Below, in pieces: positions 34,248-43,157 of a stretch of DNA of 64,000 nt; the stretch's first letter is position 1; every line of letters begins with the position of its first letter. The stretch lies in NCBI GenBank assembly GCA_964537685.1, contig CAZICM010000003.1:124001-188000 (forward strand), written 5' to 3'. Origin of the DNA: CAZICM01 sp964537685. Its GTDB lineage: Bacteria > Myxococcota_A > Polyangia > Polyangiales > Polyangiaceae. Below the pieces are notes generated by a model. The model was given only the letters and a program-made list of their open reading frames with translations. It was not told where the DNA came from and made no database searches. Made by a program: the position numbers and the translations under genes.

Positions 34248-35526
34248 AGTCGATTATTTAACACGCGTCGAAGGCGAAGGAGCGCTCACGCTAAAACTCA
34301 AAGATGGCAAGGCCGAGTCGGTCGAACTCCGCATTTTCGAGCCTCCCCGCTTATTTGAAGCCTTTCTTCGGGGCCGTTCCCAAATGGAGGCGCCCGATAT
34401 TACGGCCCGCATTTGCGGCATTTGCCCGGTTGCCTATCAAATGAGCGCCTGCCAGGCCATTGAAGACGCGCACGGCATTCAAATCGGCGGACAGCTCCGC
34501 GAGCTTCGGACACTATTGTATTGCGGCGAATGGCTGGAGAGCCATGTCCTGCATATGATGATGCTTCATGCACCGGATTTCTTAGGCTTTCCCGATGTGC
34601 TTACCATGGCCAAAAAATACCCGGCCGAGGTAAAGAATAGCCTTCGCATGAAAAAGGCAGGCAATTCGATTGTAAATGTACTCGGCGGCCGGGAAATTCA
34701 TCCCATCAATGTGCGGGTAGGCGGTTTTTATCGCGCTCCTTCGAAGAGCGAGCTTTCGGCGCTCTTGCCAGAATTAAAATGGAGCCTCGATGCGGCGCAG
34801 GAAGTTCTGCGCTGGGTGGCCACATTTCAATTTCCTCAATTCGAAAGGGATTACGAACTGGTTTCCCTGTGCCATCCCACCGAATATCCAATGAATGGCG
34901 GCCGTATCGTTTCCAACAAAGGTCTCGACATTGCCGTGCAGGAACACGATAAAGTATTTGAAGAAATTCATGTGGAGCGCTCCAATGCGCTTCACTCGGT
35001 CATCCGCGCGCGCGGTTCTTATGCCTGCGGCCCGATGGCCCGCTTTAATTTAAACTTCGACAAACTTCACCCTCTGGCCCAGCAAGCCGCCCAGGCCATT
35101 GGACTTTCGGCGCCCTGCAACAATCCCTTCAAAACCATTCTCATCCGCGGCGTGGAAGTCATTCATGCATATGCGACGGCCATCCGCATTATCGAACAAT
35201 ACAACCCGCCTGCTCAGCCATTCGTTGAAATTCCAAAGGCCAAAGGCATTGGCTATGGAGCCACGGAAGCCCCGCGAGGCATTTTGGTGCACCGCTACTC
35301 CATCGATGAAGAAGGCATAATCCGCGACGCCCGCATTATTCCGCCCACCTCCCAAAACCAAAGGGCCATGGAGGAAGATTTATTTGAAATGGCGGCCGAG
35401 CTTGCGGCGCTTCCCCAGGCGCAGGCCACTTCGCGCGCCGAACACGCGATCCGCAATTACGACCCGTGTATTTCCTGCGCCACCCATTTTCTTACGCTCA
35501 ATATCGTCGAAAGCCAAAGCTCATGA
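34228..35526 (+). CDS. hydA: [NiFe] hydrogenase group 3b, large (alpha) catalytic subunit
   Basis: This protein of about 432 residues binds the NiFe active site through two CxxC pairs: RICGICPVAYQ near residue 65 and DPCISCATH near the C-terminus. Both pairs use Cys, so it is not a selenocysteine form. The sequence after the final His (FLTLNIVESQSS) is the C-terminal extension removed during maturation, and the protease gene follows directly. The ATG at 34228 has AAGGA 8 nt upstream. The motif context (CGICPVAYQMSA) fits bidirectional NAD(P)-linked group 3b enzymes, which reduce protons, oxidise H2 or in some cases reduce sulfur. Confidence 0.96.
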   Translation: MATKTIKVDYLTRVEGEGALTLKLKDGKAESVELRIFEPPRLFEAFLRGRSQMEAPDITARICGICPVAYQMSACQAIEDAHGIQIGGQLRELRTLLYCGEWLESHVLHMMMLHAPDFLGFPDVLTMAKKYPAEVKNSLRMKKAGNSIVNVLGGREIHPINVRVGGFYRAPSKSELSALLPELKWSLDAAQEVLRWVATFQFPQFERDYELVSLCHPTEYPMNGGRIVSNKGLDIAVQEHDKVFEEIHVERSNALHSVIRARGSYACGPMARFNLNFDKLHPLAQQAAQAIGLSAPCNNPFKTILIRGVEVIHAYATAIRIIEQYNPPAQPFVEIPKAKGIGYGATEAPRGILVHRYSIDEEGIIRDARIIPPTSQNQRAMEEDLFEMAAELAALPQAQATSRAEHAIRNYDPCISCATHFLTLNIVESQSS

Positions 35527-35999
35527 GTCTGCGCGTAATTGCGCTTGGACAGCGGCTGGCGGGCGATGACGGCGTTGGAATGGCCATTTATGATGAAATT
35601 GCAAAGCAAAACCATAAAATAGGTGTCGATTTAAAAACGGCCTCCGAGCCTTCCGCCCTGTTGGATCTGCTTCAAACCGGGCAGCCTGTTCTCGTGGTCG
35701 ATGCCCTCTTGGGCATGGGTTCCGGCGCCAAGGCGGGCCGCCTGCATTGGCTTTCGCTCGATGAACTTTCGGCCCGGCGCATTGCAACGGTATCCACGCA
35801 CGGATTGGATGTTGCGGCCGCTGCGGCTTTGGCGCGCGAGCTGTTTCCAGAGAGCGTGTCTCCGAGCATTCGGGTGCTCGGCATTGAAATCGAAAAGGCC
35901 GAGATTTTTTCCGATCAAATGTCGGAAGCCGTGGCCGCCGCCGTCCCGGAAGCGGTGCGAAAAATTGATGAAATTGCAAAGCAATTTGAAAAAAATTAA
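35523..35999 (+). CDS. Hydrogenase maturation protease (HyaD/HybD/HycI family)
   Basis: This is a protein of about 158 residues. The N-terminal VIALGQRLAGDDGVGMAIYD carries the Gly/Asp signature of this family, VVDALLGMGSGAKAG supplies the second metal-contact region, and STHGLDVA holds the third. It cuts the C-terminal extension of HydA after nickel insertion. The ATG at 35523 overlaps the hydA stop (ATGA), typical of translational coupling. The longer frame from 35466 lies inside hydA and is rejected. Confidence 0.92.
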   Translation: MSLRVIALGQRLAGDDGVGMAIYDEIAKQNHKIGVDLKTASEPSALLDLLQTGQPVLVVDALLGMGSGAKAGRLHWLSLDELSARRIATVSTHGLDVAAAAALARELFPESVSPSIRVLGIEIEKAEIFSDQMSEAVAAAVPEAVRKIDEIAKQFEKN

Positions 36000-36032
36000 C
36001 CAATTTAAATTTTTGCGGGAGCAGGCTCAACC

Positions 36033-36374
36033 ATGCACGAAACATCCATTGCAAAGCAAATCCTCGACACAGTGCTTGAAAAAACGCGGGAGGCCGGAGC
36101 AAGCCGGGTCCGGCGGGTGCGGGGCTGGGTAGCCGAAACAGAAAGCCTTTCACGCGAAAGCATTGGCTTTCATTTTGATGCACATGCCCGGGGAACAGCC
36201 GCCGAAGGGGCGGAAATCTCCTTGGAGCTCAAACATTTGCTCGCCCGCTGCAAGGATTGCGGCCATGAATATGCACCGGAGCATCATTTGCTGCTGTGCC
36301 CTGTATGCGCTTCAACCGAGGCCGATGTTCTGGGAACACCGGGATTGGGCGTAGATTCGATCGACGTGGAATAG
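36033..36374 (+). CDS. hypA: Hydrogenase nickel incorporation protein HypA
   Basis: This 113-residue protein starts with MHETSIAKQ, where His2 is the known nickel ligand. It carries a zinc site of two CxxC pairs (CKDC and CPVC). The length and layout fit HypA. It delivers Ni to the hydrogenase large subunit, normally with the GTPase HypB, which is absent from this window. It follows the protease by 33 bp. Confidence 0.96.
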   Translation: MHETSIAKQILDTVLEKTREAGASRVRRVRGWVAETESLSRESIGFHFDAHARGTAAEGAEISLELKHLLARCKDCGHEYAPEHHLLLCPVCASTEADVLGTPGLGVDSIDVE

Positions 36375-36400
36375 AATCTGCGCGTGTGCGCTCAATCCTT

Positions 36401-38734
36401 ATGGAATCTCAGCCTGCAGTCCCCGTTTCTATCCGGCTCGCCCTCCATGTGACGGGCACCGTTCAAGGCGTGGGATTCCGGCCATTTGTATTTAATCTCG
36501 CGGGAAAACTGGGCCTTTCAGGATGGGTGCGCAATGAACCCGATGGTGTTTTTATTGAGATTGAAGGTCAATCGGATCAAATTGATTCATTTGTTGGAAT
36601 CCTAAAGGCTCCTCCCCTGGCCGGAGCCCAGGTTAGAGCCGTACATATTGAAAGAATTGAACAAAAATACGAACAGGTTTTTTCTATTCTTCCAAGCGCG
36701 GGGAGTGCGCCGGCCCAGCCTTCGCTCCCGGCCGATTCCGTTCCCTGCGCCGAATGCCTCGCCGAGCTGAATACGCCTGGGGAACGCCGTTTCCACTATC
36801 CTTTTACAAATTGCGCCCAATGCGGCCCTCGATTTACGATCGCATTGGCGCTGCCTTATGATCGAATTCACACGACGATGCGGGCGTTTAGCTTCTGCGA
36901 GGCGTGCGAGCGCGAATATAAAAACCCTGCGGATCGCCGCTTTCACGCTCAGCCAATCGCATGCCCGGCCTGCGGGCCTTCGCTGCTGGCCCTGGATGCC
37001 CGGCAGAATTGCCTGGCGAAGGGAAATGAGGCTCTTTATCTCGCGGTTCAGGCGATTCGGGAAGGTAAAATCGCCGCGCTCAAGGGTGTAGGCGGATTTC
37101 AATTGCTTGTAAATGCGTTGCATTCCGATGCAGTTGCAACCTTAAGACGCCGGAAACACAGGCCCCACAAGGCTCTGGCGCTGATGTTCTCTTCCCTGGA
37201 GATGCTCAACGAGCACGCGGTGGTGTCGGATGAAGAAGCCAAGTGGCTGGATTCGAGAGAAGCCCCAATCGTCTTGGTCCGGCGCCGCTCTAGCCTTCTT
37301 TGCGATGAGATTGCCTTTCAAAATCCTTGGATTGGCGCAATGCTGCCTTCATCGCCGCTGCATCGCATTTTGATGGATGCGTTAGGCATTCCAATTGTAT
37401 GCACGAGCGGAAATAGAAGCGGCGAGCCGATTTGCGTGGACGACACAGATGCCTTTTCGCGCTTGGATACCATTGCGGATTTATTTATAAGCCATAACCG
37501 CCCCATTGCCCGGCCCGTCGACGATTCTGTGGCCAGGGTATTGCCGCCGCCGCTTGGGTTTCAAATGCTGAGAAGGGCTCGGGGTTTTTGTCCCCTGCCC
37601 ATCCGGCGCCCGGACGGCCATCCTATTGTATTGGCGCTGGGAGCTCATCTCAAAAATACGGCGGCGCTGGGCGCGGGCAATACGATCGTAATGAGCCAGC
37701 ATATCGGCGATTTAGACGGCGAATTGGCGGCCATGCTGCTCGAGCGTACCGCAGATGAATTGATAAAACTATACGATCGAATTCCAGAAGTCATTGCCTG
37801 CGATCTTCATCCGGATTATTTTTCCAGCCGGATCGCCGAGCGTCTATGCGAGCGATTCGGCGCCAATCTCGCGAGGATTCAGCATCATCACGCGCATATT
37901 GCGGCCGTTGTGGCGGAGCATTCGCTATCCTGGCCGGTGCTGGGTTTGGCTTGGGATGGTTTGGGTTTGGGCTTGGATGGAGGGCTGTGGGGCGGAGAAA
38001 CGCTGCTTTGCGAGGGGGCGCAATTTAAACGGCTTGGGACGATACGCTCTTTTGCTTTACCAGGCGCTGAAAAGGCTGTCCGGGAAGGGCGCCGGGCCGC
38101 CGCGGGCATGCTCTACGAAGTCTTTGGCAGCCCATTTGAACGTTATTGCGAGGATCTTTTCGATTCCGATTCTCTTTTGATTTTAAGGCGAATGCTTCAG
38201 AATTCGATTCAATCGCCTCAAACCACAAGCATTGGCCGTCTATTCGATGCAATATGCGCGCTGGGAGGCGGTTTGGGGACATCGAGTTTTGAGGGTCAAG
38301 CGGCGATGCATTTGGAATTTGCGGCCGATGCGCATGAAGACGACGCGCCTGCTTATCCTTTTCCCTTGCGGCCGCCGCCGGATCTAAATCAGCCTTGGAT
38401 TGCCGATTGGGAGCCTATGCTGTCGGAAGTGCTTTTCAACCGAAAGGCGGGAAAGCCTCTTTCCTGGATCAGCGCGCGATTTCATCAGAGCTTGGCCGGG
38501 CTCGCCATTGAAATGGCCAATCGTTTTGGCCAAGGGCTGCCCATTGTGCTTTCGGGTGGCTGTTTTCAAAATCGCCGGCTTGTGACTAAAATCGATCGTA
38601 TGCTTCGCGGACAGGGGTTTCGGGTTTATACAGCTAGGCTTATTCCGCCCAATGACGGGGGAATTTCTTTAGGGCAGGCGCGGATAGCGGGGGAACTGTA
38701 TCTCCGGCGGAAGGAGTCAGAATTATGTGTTTAG
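36401..38734 (+). CDS. hypF: Carbamoyltransferase HypF
   Basis: This is a protein of about 777 residues. An N-terminal acylphosphatase domain has VTGTVQGVGFRPF. Two zinc fingers follow (CAECLAEL with CAQCGPRF, and CEACEREY with CPACGPS). A YrdC-like domain comes next (GKIAALKGVGGFQLL, KHRPHKALALM, SGNRSGEPI). A Kae1-like C-terminal domain carries HHHAHIAAV and VLSGGCFQNRRL. It makes the cyanide ligand precursor from carbamoyl phosphate for HypE. The ATG at 36401 is used; the frame from 36296 overlaps hypA. It overlaps hypC by 10 bp. Confidence 0.97.
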   Translation: MESQPAVPVSIRLALHVTGTVQGVGFRPFVFNLAGKLGLSGWVRNEPDGVFIEIEGQSDQIDSFVGILKAPPLAGAQVRAVHIERIEQKYEQVFSILPSAGSAPAQPSLPADSVPCAECLAELNTPGERRFHYPFTNCAQCGPRFTIALALPYDRIHTTMRAFSFCEACEREYKNPADRRFHAQPIACPACGPSLLALDARQNCLAKGNEALYLAVQAIREGKIAALKGVGGFQLLVNALHSDAVATLRRRKHRPHKALALMFSSLEMLNEHAVVSDEEAKWLDSREAPIVLVRRRSSLLCDEIAFQNPWIGAMLPSSPLHRILMDALGIPIVCTSGNRSGEPICVDDTDAFSRLDTIADLFISHNRPIARPVDDSVARVLPPPLGFQMLRRARGFCPLPIRRPDGHPIVLALGAHLKNTAALGAGNTIVMSQHIGDLDGELAAMLLERTADELIKLYDRIPEVIACDLHPDYFSSRIAERLCERFGANLARIQHHHAHIAAVVAEHSLSWPVLGLAWDGLGLGLDGGLWGGETLLCEGAQFKRLGTIRSFALPGAEKAVREGRRAAAGMLYEVFGSPFERYCEDLFDSDSLLILRRMLQNSIQSPQTTSIGRLFDAICALGGGLGTSSFEGQAAMHLEFAADAHEDDAPAYPFPLRPPPDLNQPWIADWEPMLSEVLFNRKAGKPLSWISARFHQSLAGLAIEMANRFGQGLPIVLSGGCFQNRRLVTKIDRMLRGQGFRVYTARLIPPNDGGISLGQARIAGELYLRRKESELCV

Positions 38735-38976
38735 GCATTCCCGCGGAAGTGATCAGCGTTGCCGATGATGAATTGCGAACGGCCAAGGTCTCGTTTGGAG
38801 GAATCGAAAAAGAAGTGTATTTGGCCTACACACCCGAGGCAGCCGCCGGCGATTTTGTCATTGTGCATGCGGGATTCAGCATTAGCCGGGTCGACCCCGA
38901 GGAAGCCAAGCGCGTATTTGAATATCTCGATAAAATGGGTGAAGCCGATCCTTCCCCGGACGGGTCCGGCGCATGA
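38725..38976 (+). CDS. hypC: Hydrogenase assembly chaperone HypC
   Basis: This 83-residue protein starts with MCLGIPAEV, where Cys2 is the essential iron and large-subunit contact. The body is a small beta barrel (VSFGGIEKEVYLAY, GDFVIVHAGFSISRV). It carries the Fe(CN)2CO unit between HypD and the hydrogenase. It overlaps hypF by 10 bp and hypD by 4 bp. Confidence 0.97.
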   Translation: MCLGIPAEVISVADDELRTAKVSFGGIEKEVYLAYTPEAAAGDFVIVHAGFSISRVDPEEAKRVFEYLDKMGEADPSPDGSGA

Positions 38977-40070
38977 AGTATTTGGATGAATACCGCAATG
39001 CAGCGGATGCCGAGCGCTATATTCAGCTCCTCCGAAGTTCGGTTACGCGGCCGTGGACGCTGATGGAAGTGTGCGGAGGTCAGACGCATTCGATTGTTAG
39101 GTTTGGTATTGATGCATTGCTTCCTCCTGAAATTAGCCTGTTGCACGGTCCTGGATGTCCGGTCTGTGTCACGCCGGTCGAAATGATCGATATTGCGGTT
39201 GAATTGGCAAGCCGGCCAGGGGTTATTTTCTGTTCCTATGGGGATATGCTTCGGGTTCCCGGCACGGAGCGCGACTTGTTTTCGGTGAAGGCGCAGGGCG
39301 GCGATATTCGCATTGTGTATTCGGCCATGGATGCGCTTGCCCTCGCGAAAAAGAACCAACACGCTCAGATTGTATTTTTTGCCGTTGGATTTGAAACGAC
39401 GGCGCCCGCGCACGCGATGGCCATCGATCAGGCATTTCAATTGGGCACCGATAATTTTTCAATGCTCGTTTCGCATGTATTGGTTCCGCCCGCGGTGCAA
39501 ATGCTTCTCGCTTCGCCGGGCTGCCGTGTTCAGGGCCTGCTCGCGGCGGGCCATGTCTGTACGATTATGGGAACCGGCGAATATCTTCCCATTGCAGATC
39601 GATTTCATCTTCCCATTGTGGTTACGGGTTTTGAGCCGCTCGATATTCTTCAAGGCATTGCAATGTGTGTGAAGCGCCTGGAGGAAGGCCAAGCCGGAGT
39701 CGAAAATCAATATGCCCGCTCGGTGAAGCCCGGAGGGAATTTGCACGCTAAAAGAATGATTGATAAAATCTTTGAAATTGTAGACCGGGAATGGCGGGGC
39801 ATTGGCATGATTCCCAAAAGCGGGCTAAAGCTGCGCCCTGAATTGGCCTCATTCGATGCTGAACTGCGCTTTGCGAATCTTCGCCGCTCTCTGCCGAAGG
39901 CCGTTTCTTCCTCACCCTGTATCAGCGGAAAGGTGCTTCAGGGGTTGAATAAACCATCGGATTGCCCAGCATTTGGAACACAATGCACGCCCGAGCGCCC
40001 CCTCGGGGCAACGATGGTCTCTTCCGAAGGCGCTTGCGCGGCTTATTTTAGATACCGCGCTCCCCGGTAG
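38973..40070 (+). CDS. hypD: Hydrogenase formation protein HypD
   Basis: This 365-residue protein has the family motifs MEVCGGQTH, GPGCPVCVTP and FFAVGFETTAP, plus the C-terminal Cys set near FGTQCTPERPLGA. It holds a 4Fe-4S cluster and assembles the Fe(CN)2CO group with HypC and HypE. The start overlaps the hypC stop. Confidence 0.97.
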   Translation: MKYLDEYRNAADAERYIQLLRSSVTRPWTLMEVCGGQTHSIVRFGIDALLPPEISLLHGPGCPVCVTPVEMIDIAVELASRPGVIFCSYGDMLRVPGTERDLFSVKAQGGDIRIVYSAMDALALAKKNQHAQIVFFAVGFETTAPAHAMAIDQAFQLGTDNFSMLVSHVLVPPAVQMLLASPGCRVQGLLAAGHVCTIMGTGEYLPIADRFHLPIVVTGFEPLDILQGIAMCVKRLEEGQAGVENQYARSVKPGGNLHAKRMIDKIFEIVDREWRGIGMIPKSGLKLRPELASFDAELRFANLRRSLPKAVSSSPCISGKVLQGLNKPSDCPAFGTQCTPERPLGATMVSSEGACAAYFRYRAPR

Positions 40071-40079
40071 GTTAAAAAT

Positions 40080-41135
40080 ATGACAATTCTATCAGATTGC
40101 CCCATTCCTCTCGATCCAGAAACGATTCAGCTTGCCCACGGAGGCGGCGGGCGCCGGATGCGCCGTCTGATTCAGACCGTCTTTTTGCCCGCATTTCAAA
40201 ATCCGGCGCTTCAAAATCATCATGATAGTGCTGTCCTTTCCATGGATGCGCTGCTGGGGCAGGGGGCGCGGCTGGCTTTTACAACCGATGCCTATGTGGT
40301 TCATCCCCTGTTTTTTCCCGGTGGTGATATCGGGCGTCTCGCCGTTTTTGGTACGGTGAACGATCTCGCGGTTGCCGGTGCCCGTCCTTGTCATTTGTCG
40401 GCGTCTTTTATTTTGGAGGAAGGCTTGCCCATTGAAACGCTGGAGCGCGCCGTTCTTTCGATGAAGGCCGCAGCCGCCGAATCCAATATCACCATCGTTA
40501 CGGGGGATACGAAAGTGGTGGACCGGGGAAAAGGCGATGGTATTTTTATTTGTACGTCGGGAATAGGCGTTGTCCGTCCCGGTATTGAAATAAATCCCCG
40601 GCAGGTGAAGCGCGGCGATGCGGTGATTGTCAGCGGCGATCTGGGCCGCCATGGAATTGCCATTTTGTCGGTGCGGGAAGGTCTGTCTTTTCGAAGCCCA
40701 ATTGAAAGCGATTGCGGGCCGCTGCATACGGCGGTGAATGCTCTGTTGGATGCCGGAATTCATATTCATTGCGCGCGGGATTTGACCCGCGGCGGTTTGG
40801 CTTCGGCACTCAATGAAATTGCGGGCGATGGCGGTGTTTCTATTTCAATCGATGAATCCCGCGTGCCTGTTTCTGAGCCGGTGGCCGGCGCGTGTGAAAT
40901 GCTGGGGCTCGATCCGCTGTATGTGGCTTGTGAAGGGCGTATGGCCTTATTTGTTCCCGAGGCAGAGGCAGATAATGCAATCAAATTGTTGCGCAATTTT
41001 TCAGGATGTGAACACGCCGCTCGTGTTGGAAAAGTAGATGATGGAATGGAAGGGCGGGTGGTGCTGCGTACCCAGCTTGGAAGCTCGCGGCTATTGGATT
41101 TGCTGAGCGGCGATCAGCTCCCCCGGATTTGTTAG
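40080..41135 (+). CDS. hypE: Hydrogenase expression/formation protein HypE
   Basis: In this 351-residue protein of the PurM/SelD fold, LAHGGGGRRMRRL, FTTDAYVVHPLFFPGGDIG and GTVNDLAVAGARP form the ATP site. The C-terminus ends in PRIC, whose terminal Cys accepts the carbamoyl group and turns it into thiocyanate. It is the last gene of the hydrogenase operon, with 9 bp after hypD. The downstream 195 bp hold a GAGCGA/TCGCTC inverted repeat but no clear T-run terminator. Confidence 0.97.
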   Translation: MTILSDCPIPLDPETIQLAHGGGGRRMRRLIQTVFLPAFQNPALQNHHDSAVLSMDALLGQGARLAFTTDAYVVHPLFFPGGDIGRLAVFGTVNDLAVAGARPCHLSASFILEEGLPIETLERAVLSMKAAAAESNITIVTGDTKVVDRGKGDGIFICTSGIGVVRPGIEINPRQVKRGDAVIVSGDLGRHGIAILSVREGLSFRSPIESDCGPLHTAVNALLDAGIHIHCARDLTRGGLASALNEIAGDGGVSISIDESRVPVSEPVAGACEMLGLDPLYVACEGRMALFVPEAEADNAIKLLRNFSGCEHAARVGKVDDGMEGRVVLRTQLGSSRLLDLLSGDQLPRIC

Positions 41136-41329
41136 GAGCGAGTGAGTGCTGAAGCCCTCAGCGGGTGCTGGCATGAAGCATCGGTCGCTCGTGTGAACCT
41201 TCCTTGAACCTTCACCGCGAGGCTTTACGCATTGAAATAAGCGCGCTTACATGGCCAGATACTGCGCATCTGCGCAAGGCCGGATCGAGGTTGTGTTTAC
41301 CTGAGGCCGTAGCCAAGGAGACTCGTACG

Positions 41330-42226
41330 ATGAGCAGGCTCCTGTTTGGAAGAAGCGCTGAGGCAAAAATGCCTCATGAGACCGGGCAACAGCGTCCTCC
41401 AAGAGTTCATGGGCAGCCGAGTGTGCTGATCGTGGACGATGCTGCAACGGTGCGCGGCGATTTGCAGGATGTGTTCGAGGAGGCCGGTTTTTCGGTCACG
41501 CTGTGTGAAACGAAGCAGCAGGCGCTTTGCCATATCGGGGCAGGGGTGTTTGACCTCATTGTGCTCGATGTTCTGCTGCCCGATGGCAATGGTTTGGATG
41601 TGCTTCGCGCGCTGCGCGCAATGCCAAAATCGGGAACGACGCCGGTGATTGTCTTGTCGTCTGAGGCGCGGGCCACGCATTATCTGGCTGGATTGAACGC
41701 GGGTGCCGACGAATATGTGGGAAAGCCTTATGACCGTGCGTATTTGTTGCGCAGAGCCATCGAGCTTTGTGTTTCGGATGCTGCACAGGCGGATATGCCG
41801 TCGCCCGCGGATGAACAGGCCAATCAGGCCGCCGAGAAGAAGATTTTGGTGGCCGACTCGGATGTGGCCAACCGTCTGCGAATCTGCGAAATGCTGGCGC
41901 GCGATGGATATGAAACGAGGACAGCATCGACAGGCGATGATGTGCTGGTTGTGCTCGGTGTGGAGCGCGTGGATGCGGTGGTGCTCAGCGACGATTTGGG
42001 CGGGCAAGGCGGACTTGAAACGTGCCGGCGTATTCGATCGGGTTCTGTGCAGCGATGGGTGCCCGTGATCATTTTGGCTTCGCGGGGCGCTGAGCCTCTG
42101 TTGCAGGAGCAGGCGAAGGCTGTTCAGGCGGATGATCTGGTGACCAAAATGAAAGATCCTCTGCTGCTTAAGGTACGGCTGCGGACAATTCTCAATCGGC
42201 ATCCGCGGGTGCGCGACACCTTTTGA
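41330..42226 (+). CDS. Tandem-receiver response regulator protein (third copy)
   Basis: This protein of about 298 residues has two receiver domains and no output domain. The first is canonical (VLIVDDAATV, LIVLDVLLPDGNG, VGKPYD). The second (ILVADSDVANRLR, AVVLSDDLGGQGG, LVTKMKD) has Ser at the usual phospho-acceptor place with Asp one or two residues later, so its function is uncertain. The ATG at 41330 has AAGGAG 9 nt upstream, while the frame from 41204 has none. A three-copy 11-bp repeat begins at its stop codon. Confidence 0.85.
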   Translation: MSRLLFGRSAEAKMPHETGQQRPPRVHGQPSVLIVDDAATVRGDLQDVFEEAGFSVTLCETKQQALCHIGAGVFDLIVLDVLLPDGNGLDVLRALRAMPKSGTTPVIVLSSEARATHYLAGLNAGADEYVGKPYDRAYLLRRAIELCVSDAAQADMPSPADEQANQAAEKKILVADSDVANRLRICEMLARDGYETRTASTGDDVLVVLGVERVDAVVLSDDLGGQGGLETCRRIRSGSVQRWVPVIILASRGAEPLLQEQAKAVQADDLVTKMKDPLLLKVRLRTILNRHPRVRDTF

Positions 42227-42255
42227 GATCGCATTGAGATCGCATTGAGATCGTG
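42223..42255. repeat. Three 11-bp tandem repeats at gene end
   Basis: TTGAGATCGCA occurs at 42223-42233 and 42234-42244, then TTGAGATCGTG at 42245-42255. The first copy contains the stop codon of the tandem-receiver gene. It lies in the short gap between convergent receiver genes. Confidence 0.8.
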
Positions 42256-42293
42256 TCGAGAAGTTTTGAGGGGATGGTCTGCCCGGTTGGATC

Positions 42294-42677
42294 TCAGGCC
42301 GGGTTCGGCCTTTTCTGGGCGAGCAGCGCATCAATTTTCGCGAGCAGCCTGGGCAAATCGACCGGTTTGGTATCGTAGTCATCCGTGCCGGCTTCGCGGC
42401 ATCTGGCATCGTCGCCCGCCATGGCATGCGCCGTGAGCGCCAAAATCGGAATGGAACGCGTCCGGTCGCTGGCTTTTAACTTGCGGGTAGCCTCGAGGCC
42501 GTCGAGCACAGGCAGGCTGACATCCATCAAAATCAAGTCTGGCCTGTGCTCCGTTGCCATGTGCACGCCTTCCGCGCCATCGCCCGCGAGCAGCATCTTA
42601 AAGCCTCGGCGTTCGAGGCGGCGCGCAAGCATGTCGCGGTTCATCTCATTGTCTTCCACCAAAAGAATCGTCGCCAT
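42294..42677 (-). CDS. Single-domain response regulator (CheY/DivK-like)
   Basis: This 127-residue protein consists of one receiver: ILLVEDNEMNRDML supplies the acidic pair, LILMDVSLPVLDG the phospho-acceptor, ALTAHAM the Thr and YDTKPVD the Lys. All key residues are intact. It resembles DivK-like regulators often found downstream of hybrid kinases. It is convergent with the tandem-receiver gene and followed upstream by a second single receiver gene in the same direction. Confidence 0.93.
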   Translation of the reverse strand: MATILLVEDNEMNRDMLARRLERRGFKMLLAGDGAEGVHMATEHRPDLILMDVSLPVLDGLEATRKLKASDRTRSIPILALTAHAMAGDDARCREAGTDDYDTKPVDLPRLLAKIDALLAQKRPNPA

Positions 42678-42785
42678 GCCGAGTTCAAACCTTTCGTTTC
42701 AGCCTATTTTAGGGTGCAAAAGATGCATTAAAAAGAAGAGGTGCCTATGTCTCATCTGTAAGGAGCTAAACGGTTTTGCCGCTGG

Positions 42786-43157
42786 TCAATTGGGGGCAGA
42801 AAGCATGTCATTGATTTTGTCAATGAGTTCGGCTTTCCCCGCGGATTTTGAAAGAAAGGCATTGACATCGAGTCCGCCCGCCAGCGTTCGCAAAGGTTCG
42901 GGATCCATACTGCTATACAGCAATATTTTCGTTTGCCACACCCCGCGCGTCTCGCGGATGAGATGGACAATTTGGGTTCCATCGAGGGCAGGCATACTTA
43001 CATCGAGCAATACAAGCTCGTAGGAGCCCTTGCGAATCGCGTTTAGGGTGCCAAACGGGCCGTGATGAAAAATGGCCTCGTGACCCGCGCTTTGCAGTCT
43101 GCGCACCGTGAGTTCGCCAAACTCCATGTCATCGTCGATTACTAAGATACGAGCCAT
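42786..43157 (-). CDS. Single-domain response regulator
   Basis: This 123-residue receiver has ILVIDDDMEFGEL for the acidic residues, LVLLDVSMPALDG for the phospho-acceptor, LLYSSMD for the Ser/Thr and FLSKSAGK for the Lys. GAGG lies 5 nt before the ATG at 43157. No output domain is present. It lies 108 bp upstream of the DivK-like gene and could be co-transcribed with it. Confidence 0.9.
   Translation of the reverse strand: MARILVIDDDMEFGELTVRRLQSAGHEAIFHHGPFGTLNAIRKGSYELVLLDVSMPALDGTQIVHLIRETRGVWQTKILLYSSMDPEPLRTLAGGLDVNAFLSKSAGKAELIDKINDMLSAPN

Noticed and set aside
34228..35526. Selenocysteine in the hydrogenase large subunit
   Set aside because: Both metal-binding motifs have Cys codons; no in-frame TGA is present.
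30935..41135. hypB within the hydrogenase operon
   Set aside because: No GTPase with a GxxGxGK[ST] P-loop and His-rich N-terminus is encoded between the hyp genes or beside them.
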